A DNA stretch of 64,000 nt, taken from Paulinella micropora (taxonomy: Eukaryota; Cercozoa; Imbricatea; Euglyphida; Paulinellidae). Positions 19,501 through 28,265 of this stretch are shown in pieces. The number at the start of each line of letters is the position of its first letter. The stretch's first letter is position 1. The stretch is taken from positions 405,970 through 469,969 of the forward strand of contig WBZZ01001088.1 in assembly GCA_019918135.1 (NCBI GenBank), in the 5' to 3' direction. Under the pieces are notes generated by a model. It worked only from the letters and a program-made list of their open reading frames with translations, was not told the origin of the DNA and searched no databases. Made by a program: the position numbers and the translations under genes.

Positions 19501-21515
19501 GTGGCTTCCTCCACGGCGGGTTCCCACGGCGGAATGTTGGGCTCGCGCAGGCAGCGCGACCTCGTCACGTTCAGCCAGCAGTGGCAGGCGTTGTCCGGGC
19601 GCGGCGCGTCGGTGCCGAGCGCGGGTGGCTCGCAGCCCGCGGGCCCGATCAGCTTCATGATGTCCCTGAACGTGAACCAGTTGTCGCTCTGCTCGAGCAG
19701 GAACTGCGGGTCGCAGAAGATGCGCACGGTGTGCAGCAACAGCCAGCGCACGCGGTTCATGCCCGGGCCCACCGAGTGCTGGTCGTTGAGGAAATAGGCC
19801 CAGCGCCCGAATTTCCCTGCCTCGTTCGGGTTGTTGCCGACGCTCTTGTTCCAGTACTCAGCGATGGTCAGCGGCTCGGCCGACAGCAGCCAGGAAGGGT
19901 TCAGATCCTCGGTGGTCGGGACGTAGGTCTCGTAGTTCCACCGGACCTCCGGGTCTTGCAGCGCCCAGCTAGCGAAGCCCTCGTTCCCCGGCAGGGTTTC
20001 CGGCAGGGTGTCCTGCTCAAACTGCATCACTGCCGTAAAACGGAACCAGTACGGATCGCTCGGATCGTTCACGCGGGCGAAGCCCAGCGGCGGCACGCCC
20101 CCCTCCGCTAGCAAATGTAAGTTGGAACGCTCGGCCGCCTGCTCGGCGTAGGCGAACAGCATAGACGCCAGGGCGCGGCGTGAGCGCTCCGACGTCTGTA
20201 ACTCGCGCACCTCAGCCAGCGTGGAGCGGGCCATGTCCAGCAGCCCCGCCAGGTCCACCGTAAACTCGGCCATCAGCGTGCCCTGCACTCTGCCCTGTGC
20301 CAGGAGCGTCAAGAACAGCGCGTTCACGGCGTTGGTCTCCTCGTTCATCGACCCCTCGAAAGTCTGCAAATCTAAGAACGCCGCATTTGTGCTCCGGTTG
20401 AAGTCCTCTAGCATGGATTTTTCCTGCCGCACGAACGAATCGATCGTCGCGTTCAGGCTCTTAAAGTCGTCCGACATCTCGTCTACCTCCTGCCTCTGCT
20501 TATTAAGATTATTGATGTTCAACAACAAGTACTGCAGCGTGTCGTTCTGCTTTTTGCCTACATTTGAGAGATTCTTGAGCGCGTTGTCGTAGATCTGCGC
20601 CGTCTTGTCCATCACGGCCTGCATCTCTTTGAGCCCCTTGAAGCCGGTGCTGAACACGCGCTGGAAATCTTTCTGCGCCTGGTCCGAGATAGCTTCCGTT
20701 ATTCTTTCGTCGTAGCAGCTGCCCGTGCCGGGCGTGTCCCCGGGGTGGGGGGCACCCATCGTGCTCGTAATGTTGACGCAAACACCCTGCGACAACGCCG
20801 AGCCACCACTGGGCACGGCACAGTACTGGCCGACCTTGCACGGTTGGGGGCAGCTCAGGGCCGCCCCGCTGTACACTGACAGCTTGGCCTTGGCCATGCA
20901 GGAAGCAATGCCCTGCATACAAACCATGTCTGAGGTGCCCAGCAGGCACATCCTACTGTCCACGCAGAACCTGAACAGCTCCTTCGACATGAAGTTGTAC
21001 ACGTAACAAACGTAACGACCGGGATAGCCCGCATTGAGGTCCTTGCATTCAGCTGCACCGTCGGCCTGGCAGAACTCGACGCCTTCCGACACTTGCTGCA
21101 ACTGCCGGCGCCTGTTTTTTTGCGCGGCCTGTTCTTGCAAGGCCCGCAGCGAATATTCCGCCAGCGCCGATTCCCGTTCGTTGGCGCCCGCCAGCTGCGC
21201 CTCGTTCTGCAATTGGTTGCACACACTAAAGGTGCGCCGGTTCGTGCCTTCTGGTACGTAGCCCAGCAGGTTGCGTTCTACGATTGACTCGGGCGGTGAT
21301 ACGGTCAGGGTCCCTTGCAACAAGCCCCGCAGCCCCGCCCCGATGGCCGCGCCTTCGACTTGGAACTGTAAGATGCCCTCGGCCTGGCTGGAGGCCAGAT
21401 CCTCTTGGTCAAAAGAAAGCTCCAGCAACGTGGAATCCCCGCCATCCGAACTGCGGTAGCTAGACACTACGTTCAGGGCGTGGCAGGCCGTGGCTAGTAT
21501 GGCTAAAGCCAGCAT
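16524..21515 (-). CDS. 1,663-residue type I membrane glycoprotein with two heptad regions
   Basis: Starts with a signal peptide (MLALAILATACHA). A Cys-rich N-terminal part (residues 80-255) contains NRRRQLQQ, a possible furin-type site. A helical heptad-like region follows at about 265-440. A long Trp/Cys-containing ectodomain runs at 440-1290, with many N-glycosylation sites. A second helical region lies at about 1300-1450. Then come a Cys-rich membrane-proximal part (about 1500-1580) and one membrane helix (about 1583-1607, key run YAIVILIPIITLAICC) followed directly by a Cys/Arg-rich stop. The cytoplasmic tail is highly charged and ends in Lys-rich sequence. The signal peptide, possible cleavage site, paired heptads and membrane anchor resemble membrane-fusion or adhesion proteins in plan, but I recognise no family and do not claim fusion activity. 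Confidence 0.8.
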   Translation of the reverse strand: MLALAILATACHALNVVSSYRSSDGGDSTLLELSFDQEDLASSQAEGILQFQVEGAAIGAGLRGLLQGTLTVSPPESIVERNLLGYVPEGTNRRTFSVCNQLQNEAQLAGANERESALAEYSLRALQEQAAQKNRRRQLQQVSEGVEFCQADGAAECKDLNAGYPGRYVCYVYNFMSKELFRFCVDSRMCLLGTSDMVCMQGIASCMAKAKLSVYSGAALSCPQPCKVGQYCAVPSGGSALSQGVCVNITSTMGAPHPGDTPGTGSCYDERITEAISDQAQKDFQRVFSTGFKGLKEMQAVMDKTAQIYDNALKNLSNVGKKQNDTLQYLLLNINNLNKQRQEVDEMSDDFKSLNATIDSFVRQEKSMLEDFNRSTNAAFLDLQTFEGSMNEETNAVNALFLTLLAQGRVQGTLMAEFTVDLAGLLDMARSTLAEVRELQTSERSRRALASMLFAYAEQAAERSNLHLLAEGGVPPLGFARVNDPSDPYWFRFTAVMQFEQDTLPETLPGNEGFASWALQDPEVRWNYETYVPTTEDLNPSWLLSAEPLTIAEYWNKSVGNNPNEAGKFGRWAYFLNDQHSVGPGMNRVRWLLLHTVRIFCDPQFLLEQSDNWFTFRDIMKLIGPAGCEPPALGTDAPRPDNACHCWLNVTRSRCLREPNIPPWEPAVEEATLELTTDMCGDSFGTELTDEFYGGFMPLGAREETITSERELSELMSVWCAAAVKSLPDNRLFFNSNLLELALQLEPDAVPRLGPWQTARQPSNEDYKYCSTHWADIEPQSALLRQRSNVTNAATLQYLLLYSAQQATRFLRQREMTQVLIDVAGDLPDDVDLSQRPFFTRAPAQLRAPQVPPALGDSAWTVPPDVANCDTLTAGFSTTRLLPLWQLRHVETRQRFTLQLKNLDSGLTYTQNLSLLVPHQLPAELVLVLGYLSCLHHWCGIRDNYSYVYDVLPEEVSGHPNQALRYSDYVMFFPEDERGLIEQNRHLLFPLGCVAVADGCAAAGECVPHHLSNRATVQGETQAEFWKRQHLSARLNPTRLGRSPVDSRKHLLNGVPWQRRRCEENGAPEGPLCQLLRTHWWPSPNFLGGETLDNMGCADGLLALRPLNWSSRLNFDVPGTSFARRDEVATWCPIDGTAQIEPRSPVAGEPGLRLRFRTGLDAGGGAARPMRLQVSRDNTTLFQSDLQYPTAQGLYYVDVPGTDLPAVAAALANGTSGLWLRVLVGAQMSTDPTLECLSVPLDHSVVGGQTTDSFFATPAAAAGGVASGTIEHMWLQMQTGAASTGTAAALAAAMTAAVTASMLANVAKADNATALANLLNDWELEIAALRAVLLSSFAQNEDYLRRSAANANALARQLEDTLNQTKLVLLNFDSNLEAARKAVANISVTDQALRNASAKWTQWSADVSDLGASLANAGLFQSVVSGYVHSTVPSEYVIAEIISVPVVKLPEARRDPWAQVVRAFSARRWDAFKKDTTNFFKDVGKWVEKAADCTAQIATTLDYSCLAPHAPECKLTKPKILGFLCYKKNHLFHTCRDDHYVRTDGSKDVPIVCDLLKSGWMAMYLVRYAIVILIPIITLAICCSLWLAIHRCVNRCRRSKIDTQQLRGYRLQHQEERRNLLENEREEEATETLEPEPQQEKIKKKKNMKPEAQRRTKTTKKNI

Positions 21516-22182
21516 GGAGAATGCGAAACGTTGGATCTAGAGAAAAAAAAGAAAGCAAGAGAGGGGGAGGGGAAACAAGGAAGAAGGGGGCAGGGAAGGA
21601 TTTTTTTCTTTTGGAGAATATTCAGCCCAGAAGTAATTAAAGGAACAAAAAAAAAATCCAGGCTAGGGCGTGTTTTTACCTTGCCGTCCTTTCAACCCGA
21701 CTCCCCCCTTTCCTGCCTCTGACCGCTGGCTTCTTGCTAGTCTTCTTTTTGTCACCCCAGCCCCCCCGAACCCTCTTCTTTTTTTTTCTTTTGCCCTGGC
21801 CCACCATTTTTTTTAGGGGGGAGGGGAGGAGTTCGTACAGGGCTTTTTTTTAAAAACCAACTCCCCCCCAAAAAAAAAGAAAAGCGGACACTGCAACCAA
21901 ACCCCCTCCCCGCTAATTCCGTGGTTCGATCAACTCCCTGCACACTTGTCTTGCCAACCTAATTCTTTCCTCCTCCCCTTTTTTGGTTTTTTTTTTGTTT
22001 TCTGTTGTTCTTCGGTCTTTTTTAGTGTTCTTTTTTTTTTTTTTTTTTTTGCTCCCCGTTCCTATCACCGTCCCTTTCTTCCCTTTTTTTTGGGGGGGGG
22101 GTTCCCCTCGACTCTTTTGTCTTTTAACCTGCCAAAAAAAAGTGCGGGGAAGAGAACGACGCCACGTGCCTGACACGCCAGG
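21516..22182. other. divergent spacer with very long T-run
   Basis: Separates two divergently transcribed genes. Contains A, C, G and T runs, including about 18 T near 22,032-22,050. No gene or clear core promoter seen. Confidence 0.5.
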
Positions 22183-24276
22183 ATGGACAAGTTCAGGGTG
22201 TGGGCGCTGGGCTTCCTGGCTGAATACTGGCGGCTGCAATGCCTGTACGTGCAGCCCCTCCGACGTGTGCTCGAGGGCGAGCAACGCGACGGTGGCAGTA
22301 TTGTTTTTTCTATCTACGAGTCCTTGCTAGCCTCGCTGCACGCCGTTGCTAGCACTATGCTGACCCAGGGCGCGCTCACGCCCGAAGAGATCGCGCAGGT
22401 AATCCAACGTGAAATCATCCCGCGCCTAGACTCTTTTACCCGCTGGCACGCGGGCACTGACAGACATCTGACGTGCATCAAGACCGCCATTACCGCCTCC
22501 AGCCGGGGCAAGGCCTGGCTGCGGGCCGTCAGGACCCTGGTGTACAGCCAGGACCTGGCCGCCGTTCTGAGCTACCCGTACGCACAGCTGCTGGCGTTGT
22601 GGAACCTCCGGGAGACACTGCCTGACGAGAACGCCCTGCGCGTGTCGCTCGCGTCCGCGAAGCGTCTGGCAGAGAAGGGCTTGTTCGACCACATCTACGG
22701 CCAGCTGGCACAGTTCCTATAGCTGTCCAACCAGCAGCAATACCCGAGCGGTTTTGGCCTGTTGTTCTTTAGTTTGTGCAAGCCGGGCAGGCGCCACGGC
22801 GTGTCCTACCAGGCAGCGCGCGCTTTCATCTACCCGGACTGCCTCATCTTTTGTTCTGCCGGTGCTTCGGAATCCCAGGTCAGAGCCCTGCCGACCATCT
22901 CGCCGTTACACCCCATAGACGGCGAGGCGGACCCCCCCGCCAATGCCAGGCCGCTCGCGGTGGGCACTAGGCTAATGCTGCACCAACGGAACTTGCGTTT
23001 CGTGACCCCTCCCGAACAAGCGCCCGAGCGCCAGCCCGAGCTCAGGCTGAAACATCTGGGACAGTATGACGAAGGGCAGGGCTCGGACTTGCTGCTGCAC
23101 GTGCCGCCGGGGTCCTGCAAGAGCTGGGTGGCCCTGCTGCGCGCTACGGGGGTGTATGACTTGGACGGTAAGCAGAGCCTGCCCTTGGCGCAGGCGATTC
23201 GTGGCTCAGGTGATACTCTGGACGCGTCGCCGACCCCCTCGCCGATCTCTACCCCCAACCGAAATTCTTGGGACACCAGCTTGTCGGGCACGACCGAGCC
23301 GCTACCCATTCACGACAACCCCGACCGGCCGCCCGCGGAAGAACCCCCCGTGGTCAGGCCCCCCCCGTCCGTGAGGGCGCCACGCCACCTGGCTCCCGAG
23401 CCGGCCCCGGACACGACCCACACCCTGCAGCCGCCGCCCGTACCTCCATCACTAGCAGAGAAACCGACCGCGAGCTCGTCTGCCCAGGAACCCCCTGCCA
23501 GAGCCGTGCCGTTGGCGCCGCCCCTACCGCCCAGAAAAGCCCCGCCCCCGCGGAGCGTTGCTCTCCATCCAACTCCAGACACGATCAAGGCCCGGCGGTT
23601 GCCCCCCTTGCCTAAATCACAATCAGTGGAGGTGGGCGCGGGTTCGTTGAGCACGGCCGTCCCCGTGTGGCCTCGCAAGCTGCCGCTACCGCCCAGGGCC
23701 CACGGCTCGGACGTGGAGCATGGCCTGCTGCCGCCGAACAGGCGGCCGCCTCCTCTAGATCTCAAGGCCGTGCAGAAGCCACACCCGCCAACCCCCAACA
23801 CAGCGCCGCCCCGCCCCCCGCTGGACAGACTAGGCGTGGTTTATTTACCAGAGGGAGAACCGCCTGCGCTAGAAGACGACGTGACCGACGAAGGGTTTGC
23901 TGTCGAGATCCCGCCATCACGTTTCCATACCAGGGTCGCCTCAGCACCTCCCGTGCTTACTAGGCACAGGAGCGCCACGTGGTACGGTACGCCCTGCATA
24001 CCTAACTTGGTCAACCGGGTGGAAGCTAAGAGCGAGCCAGGCTCGCCCAGGCACGGCCTGCCCTTTGGCGCAGAAGACCTGCAGCACCAACTTTTGGAGC
24101 TACAGAAAACTCCTACGCTGCCCCACAAAAGCCCGGACTTGGAGTCCTCTGGCTCGTTGTTAGGCAGGCTAAGTTCGCGTCGCATAGTGCTGACGCCTTG
24201 CTCGGACGATTCGCCCAGCGATGATACGGGTTCGTTAAATGACAGTTTCGTAGACAAGGACAGCAACGAACAATAA
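22183..24276 (+). CDS. RhoGEF-like protein: DH domain, PH domain, proline-rich tail
   Basis: The model is join(22183..22712, 22773..24276), 677 residues. The same frame is open on both sides of a single TAG at 22,720. A 60-nt GT-AG intron with a pyrimidine-rich end (CCTGTTGTTCTTTAG) removes that TAG and keeps the frame, so I prefer an intron to readthrough. Residues 5-175 match the helical plan of a Dbl-homology domain: a YVQPLRR first helix, IVFSIYESLLASLH, and PYAQLLALWNLRETL, where Dbl proteins have the Pro-Gln-Arg segment. Residues 180-310 match a PH domain: RAFIYPDCLIFC, RLMLHQRNLRF, and a final helix with KSWVALLRA. The remainder is Pro-rich with PPLPPRK-type SH3 ligands. DH-PH proteins load GTP on Rho-family GTPases at membranes. 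It favours a cellular rather than viral gene. Confidence 0.65.
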
Positions 24277-24557
24277 AAAACAAGAACTAACACTGGCGGC
24301 AAAGACCTTACCAAAAAAAAGGGGGGGGGGGGATAAGACCGGCCGGTTGACTACCAAGCTAGTACGGCCTGAAACTTTAAAAAAAAAGAAGAGTAGCAGC
24401 GCCTTTTAATCAGACCACTTTTTTTTTTGGAGGGGAGAGGTTTGGAGAAAGAGGGCAGGAAATCTGTCTGGGTAAGCGGAAGGTTTTGGATAAGCGAGAG
24501 AAAAAAAAAATCCAACAATTCTTGAGGAGTGTAACCAAAGAGGTTTTTGTAGTCTTT
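24277..24557. other. convergent spacer
   Basis: Between the 3' ends of the RhoGEF-like and H3-like genes. G-run near 24,320, A and T runs elsewhere. No gene seen. Confidence 0.4.
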
Positions 24558-25078
24558 TCAGGGGTTTGGCACCATCCTCTGCATCGACATCTTCTCTTCG
24601 AATTCAGCAAAGCGCCAGTGTTTGTGCAGCAACGTGTGCTGTTTCTGTAAGATGGCTAATCTCTTGCTCTTCTCGAAGATAGAGCGTAGATAGTCCTCGG
24701 CCGCAATCATGAGTGCGTACAGAGCTGACTTGTTATATCTCTCGACCTTGCCCCCGATCTGCATGACTTGTTTGTACAGGCGCCGGCGGAACGGTGCCCG
24801 TCGGAGCGCGAAATGGTTCAGGCTGAACTTTTGGGCCCTGTTGCACTCCGCGTTCAGCAGGCGGTAGCGCTTGATCACTCTCTTGGGGCGTTCGCTGCGC
24901 TCTTCCTCTGCTTGCTTCTTCTTTTTTTGTTTCTTGCCACTCTTCTTGTCGCTCTTCTTCTTTTTGGTGTGGCTGTGTTGCTTTTGTTTCTTCTTGCTCG
25001 AGTCGACAGCCTTCTGGGGGCCTCGCGCACCTTCTTGCGCCCACTCTTGCTCTCCTGTGCGTGTTTCGTACGAGCCAT
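24558..25078 (-). CDS. divergent histone H3-like protein (interrupted frame)
   Basis: The 5' frame starts MARTKHAQESKSGRKK, which copies the canonical H3 start MARTKQ including the Lys4 position, and continues as a Lys/Arg-rich tail. The H3 fold lies in another frame: VIKRYR matches the alphaN REIRRYQ, then RRAPFRRRLYKQVM matches the KLPFQRLVREI region. SALYALMIAAEDYLRSIFE matches the alpha2 core with its EAYL-GLFE, and the end matches the alpha3 region. The frame change can be explained by a 35-nt GT-AG intron (24,973-25,007), which gives about 161 residues, or by a one-base indel in the A-runs. The intron lacks a pyrimidine tract, so this is open. The tail is longer than in normal H3 (135 residues), and there is an insertion before alpha1. 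It may be a variant H3 of a protist or a viral histone; histones are known in Marseilleviridae and Medusavirus. Confidence 0.7.
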
Positions 25079-25998
25079 CTTGCTTTGTGACTAGCGGCTG
25101 GTGGTTTTATGCTATTCAGAGCTAAGCTCTCCCCAGCACAAGGGAGACTGCTTTTCGCGGGAGTCTGGGGTCCTCGCGTCCCCCCCCCCCTCCTCTGGAC
25201 CTGGCTTGCTTGGCACACATTTCCCTCCCTCTTCCCACTCGCCCCGCTCCCCTTTGGGCCGCGCGGCCCCCCCCCCTTTTTTTCGTTTTCCGTCCTTTTC
25301 TCTGCCCGTCTTTTTTTTGGGGGGGGGGCCGCTGTGTTATGGACAAAGGGGAGAGAGGAAGGGAGGGGGAGAGAAAAAAAAAGACAGAGAGCCAGAGGTT
25401 GGCAAAAGGAAAATAGGACGGGAGGGAAAAAAGGGAGGGCTGAAAAAAAAAGTTGTGTTGGGCTGGTGAGGATTGCTCGGGACTAGTTTTTATCGCAGAC
25501 AAAAAAAAAGCGAGGAGGGAGCGAACAACAAAAAAATTTCGGGCAGAAAAGTGCGGGAGGGAAGAGAAAGAGAGAGGAGGGACCGGATTGTTTCGCACAC
25601 TGGCTTTTTTTGGGGGGAGAGGAGATTAGTCCGGCTTGGTTGGGAAGGGAGGAAAGCCAGAGAACCTAGACCGAACCAAAAAGAAAACTTAAAAAAAGAA
25701 CCTACCAAGAACAACAACCTAGTCTTCCCTGTCTCAGCTTTGTTCTTCTCCCTGCCCCCTTTTTTTTCCGTCTCTAACTAGTAGTGGACGGTGTTGTTCC
25801 TCTCCTTTTGCCTACATCTCTCCCTCCCTCCTTTTCTCTTCTACACATTACCCAAAAAAAAGCCTCTTCTTGCCTGCTCACTTCCCGCTCCCTACCGTCT
25901 GTCCCTTTTTTTTATTACCGTGTGTTGCACAAGAAAAAAAAAGGAGCGGGGAGAGGGGGGGAAAGGAAAGTTAGTCTGGGTCGTGCTGTTCAGAGTCA
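25079..25998. other. divergent spacer, homopolymer-rich
   Basis: About 920 bp between the H3-like gene and the protease/scaffold-like gene. It has repeated C, T, G and A runs of 7-10 bases. A weak TATA-like GCATAAAAC lies about 28 bases upstream of the H3-like start. Short low-complexity frames here are not supported as genes. Confidence 0.5.
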
Positions 25999-27828
25999 AT
26001 GCAGCAGGCCGACATCCCTGCGAAGAACAGGCTGCGGGGCCGGCAGCGTGATCCCTCGCGGTGTGTGTTTTTTGGCGCCGAACCACCCGTCCCATTAGAC
26101 GCCGCCGGCTCGGTCTGGGTCTTTGAACACTGCCTGTACGAAAACGCGCTCAGGCATGAGATTTTAGAAGAAAAGCGCCACCATGGACACCCCGAGGCAC
26201 GCGAGCACTACAGCCTGCAACTTTCGGACCAGGAGCTGGCCATCATTGCCGAGGCCATGATAGGCAGGCCCTGTTTTTACGAACACCTGGATAACTCACA
26301 CGACCCCCTGCTCGCTAACAGCGAAAAGATCCAGAGCTGGGGCTACGTGGCCGCTACGAGGTATGACCCGCAGGCGAGATCACTGTTCATGTACACTTAT
26401 CCGTACGACAATGAGGAGGGGCTGACAAGCGTGCAGCGCCTGCGTGACCCCGACGGTCCTAAGGGCGCTAGTATCCAGCACGTGCGCAACATAGTTACTA
26501 ACCAGGCCTGGGTACTAGAGAATTCGTACTGCAAGCGGGGGGCCCGCCCGGGCACGTACTTTATGGGCGAGTGCGCGCTCCCCGCCGAGAACTGTTTCGT
26601 GTACATGGAACCGGTCACCACTAGCTGGGACATCAATCTGCCCCACCAGACCGCGGACCTGAGCCGCCTGGCTTATAAAGAAAATTACCTAAACCGTGCC
26701 TCGCACGCCGCGGGCGGGGGCTGGGACAACCTCCTGATCGCTTTCAATCCCGCCCGCCAGCCTTGGGGCGTTTTGTGCGCACCGCCGCTACCCACGGGAA
26801 ACAAGGTGGGGGGGGAAAGGTGGCAAAAAGAAATGCACGGCGTTCGGGGGGAGGGGTTATTAGTCAGGCTTGCACTCCCGCCCCGCCCCGCTCATTTCAG
26901 GGCCTCACGAGCCACAGGAAGGGGCCCGCGGAATTCGGAATCTCTTTGGAAATCTATACCCAAACAAGCGCTGGACTTGCTAGCCATAAAAACTTATTCC
27001 TTACACAGCAACCGGCTAGTAATGGAAACCACCGCTGAAACCAGGCAGACTACTACTACCGCGCAACCCCCACAAGTGGTCATCGAGCAGGCGGCAGCTC
27101 CCGTGGAACCGCGCTCTGTAGACAACACAGAGCTAGCACAACTCGACGGCAAGCAACCCCTGCCACAGTTGATTGCGGCGGCCTCGCAGCAGATCGCGCG
27201 CATTGCCGACGAGAGTCAGCGAACCAAGGTAACTGGAGCAGTGCAGTGCCTGGTGGATTCTATGTGTAGTGAGATAGCCGGACTAAAAGACGCGCAGCGA
27301 GAACGTATTGCACGTTGCGCCGAGGAAGCCTCGAATGACATGGCCAACTTTTACGGGCTGTTTCTGAACGAGGATCAGCGCAAGGCCATGAACGCCGAAA
27401 AGCAGGCGTGGGCTAGCTCGGCTATGTCCGAGAGTGAATCGGGCTTCCATCGCAAGTGGGTTAACGCCGCGCTAGCGTCCTTTACGCACACCGCCGCCAG
27501 CGCGGGCGTAGACGTAAGACAAGGTGGTTGGGACAGTGTTAGGCGCGCGCTGGCCTCCAAGCCGCTGCCGGCGCAGACGGCGCCGGCCAAGTCAGAGCTG
27601 CAGCAGAAGCTCGTTTCGGCAGAGCGCCACGCGGCCGCTTCTCTCGCCAGTGCGGCCCCTGAAGTTTTGCACAAGAGAGCCCGCAGTGAGTTCGAGGCAC
27701 CGGCGGCTCAGCCGGCCGTGGATGATCACCCGTTCGGCAAGTACTTTATCGGAGAAAACACACTGCAGCTACGCATGCCGGAGGGTCATTGGAAATCTAT
27801 GCGGGGGAGAACTGAACGGTCCGGCTGA
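25999..27828 (+). CDS. capsid-maturation-protease/scaffold-like fusion (candidate)
   Basis: One open frame of 609 residues. The front 230 residues show the layout of herpesvirus-type (S21) and related prohead proteases. SVWVFEHCLY stands where assemblin has its first strand. Then comes a buried-type IGRPCFYEH with His96, then GYVAATRYDPQARSLF (115-130), like the GxV..D..GxF stretch after the catalytic His. A candidate Ser158 lies in GASIQHV. The back half (from Met342) is Ala/Gln/Glu-rich and helical and ends with a compact HPFGKYFIG segment, as scaffold proteins do. A 95-nt GT-AG intron (26,806-26,900, AAG|GTGGGG...TTTCAG) may be removed. The spliced form ends at 27,038 (314 residues) and loses the back half. 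The family call is by motif layout only; the catalytic residues are inferred. Confidence 0.45.
   Translation: MQQADIPAKNRLRGRQRDPSRCVFFGAEPPVPLDAAGSVWVFEHCLYENALRHEILEEKRHHGHPEAREHYSLQLSDQELAIIAEAMIGRPCFYEHLDNSHDPLLANSEKIQSWGYVAATRYDPQARSLFMYTYPYDNEEGLTSVQRLRDPDGPKGASIQHVRNIVTNQAWVLENSYCKRGARPGTYFMGECALPAENCFVYMEPVTTSWDINLPHQTADLSRLAYKENYLNRASHAAGGGWDNLLIAFNPARQPWGVLCAPPLPTGNKVGGERWQKEMHGVRGEGLLVRLALPPRPAHFRASRATGRGPRNSESLWKSIPKQALDLLAIKTYSLHSNRLVMETTAETRQTTTTAQPPQVVIEQAAAPVEPRSVDNTELAQLDGKQPLPQLIAAASQQIARIADESQRTKVTGAVQCLVDSMCSEIAGLKDAQRERIARCAEEASNDMANFYGLFLNEDQRKAMNAEKQAWASSAMSESESGFHRKWVNAALASFTHTAASAGVDVRQGGWDSVRRALASKPLPAQTAPAKSELQQKLVSAERHAAASLASAAPEVLHKRARSEFEAPAAQPAVDDHPFGKYFIGENTLQLRMPEGHWKSMRGRTERSG
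27022..27828 (+). CDS. internal-start scaffold-like protein (268 residues)
   Basis: The ATG at 27,022 is in frame with the long reading frame and starts METTAETRQ. It gives a self-contained Ala/Gln/Glu-rich, mainly helical protein: helices around residues 40-130, a Pro/Ala-rich linker, KRARSEF, and a conserved-looking end PFGKYFIGENTLQLRMPEG. If the upstream intron is spliced, the upstream protein stops at 27,038, overlapping this start by 17 bases in another frame, so this would be a separate gene. If not spliced, it is the C-terminal half of the fusion. Herpesviruses make their scaffold from a nested in-frame start in the protease gene, the arrangement that this resembles. Function otherwise unknown. 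Confidence 0.5.
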   Translation: METTAETRQTTTTAQPPQVVIEQAAAPVEPRSVDNTELAQLDGKQPLPQLIAAASQQIARIADESQRTKVTGAVQCLVDSMCSEIAGLKDAQRERIARCAEEASNDMANFYGLFLNEDQRKAMNAEKQAWASSAMSESESGFHRKWVNAALASFTHTAASAGVDVRQGGWDSVRRALASKPLPAQTAPAKSELQQKLVSAERHAAASLASAAPEVLHKRARSEFEAPAAQPAVDDHPFGKYFIGENTLQLRMPEGHWKSMRGRTERSG

Positions 27829-28265
27829 AAGAGCAGAAGGCAAACTCCAAAAGAATCCTTTGGACAGAAAGCGTACTAAAAAAGATTTGCTCGGCGGCTT
27901 TGGTGGGAGGGTGAGAGAATTTCTCTCTTGTACTAGACATTTGGTTATCTGCAAGTCCTCTACTGCCTCCTGGTGAGCGGCCATCTCCTCTCCAGCCTTC
28001 TTCTTTAGCTGGTGCGGTTTGCCGTGGATAAGGCCAGTGTTTTTTTTTAGTCTGATGACAGTTTGTTGTGTTTAAAAGTTGAGCTAAAGCAGACCAAAAA
28101 AATACACGAGATCCTTTGCTCAAAACTTATCAAAATTCTCTCCGGTACGACGGTAAGTCGTGTGCAGGTTTGAACAATTTAATACGATGAACTTTTTCTT
28201 GTCAAGAATTGTACCTTGTGGTGCTCGGCTTTAGCTAACAAAAACAAAGCAGATAATCCAAGATA
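27829..28265. other. 3' flank, no gene seen
   Basis: Sequence of mixed composition between the scaffold-like gene and the CA-rich array. Short frames only. From here to 29,571 the window is non-coding and repetitive. Confidence 0.4.

Noticed and set aside
22720-22722. Stop-codon readthrough or reassigned TAG
   Set aside because: TAG is used as a normal stop elsewhere in the window, and a good 60-nt intron removes this one.
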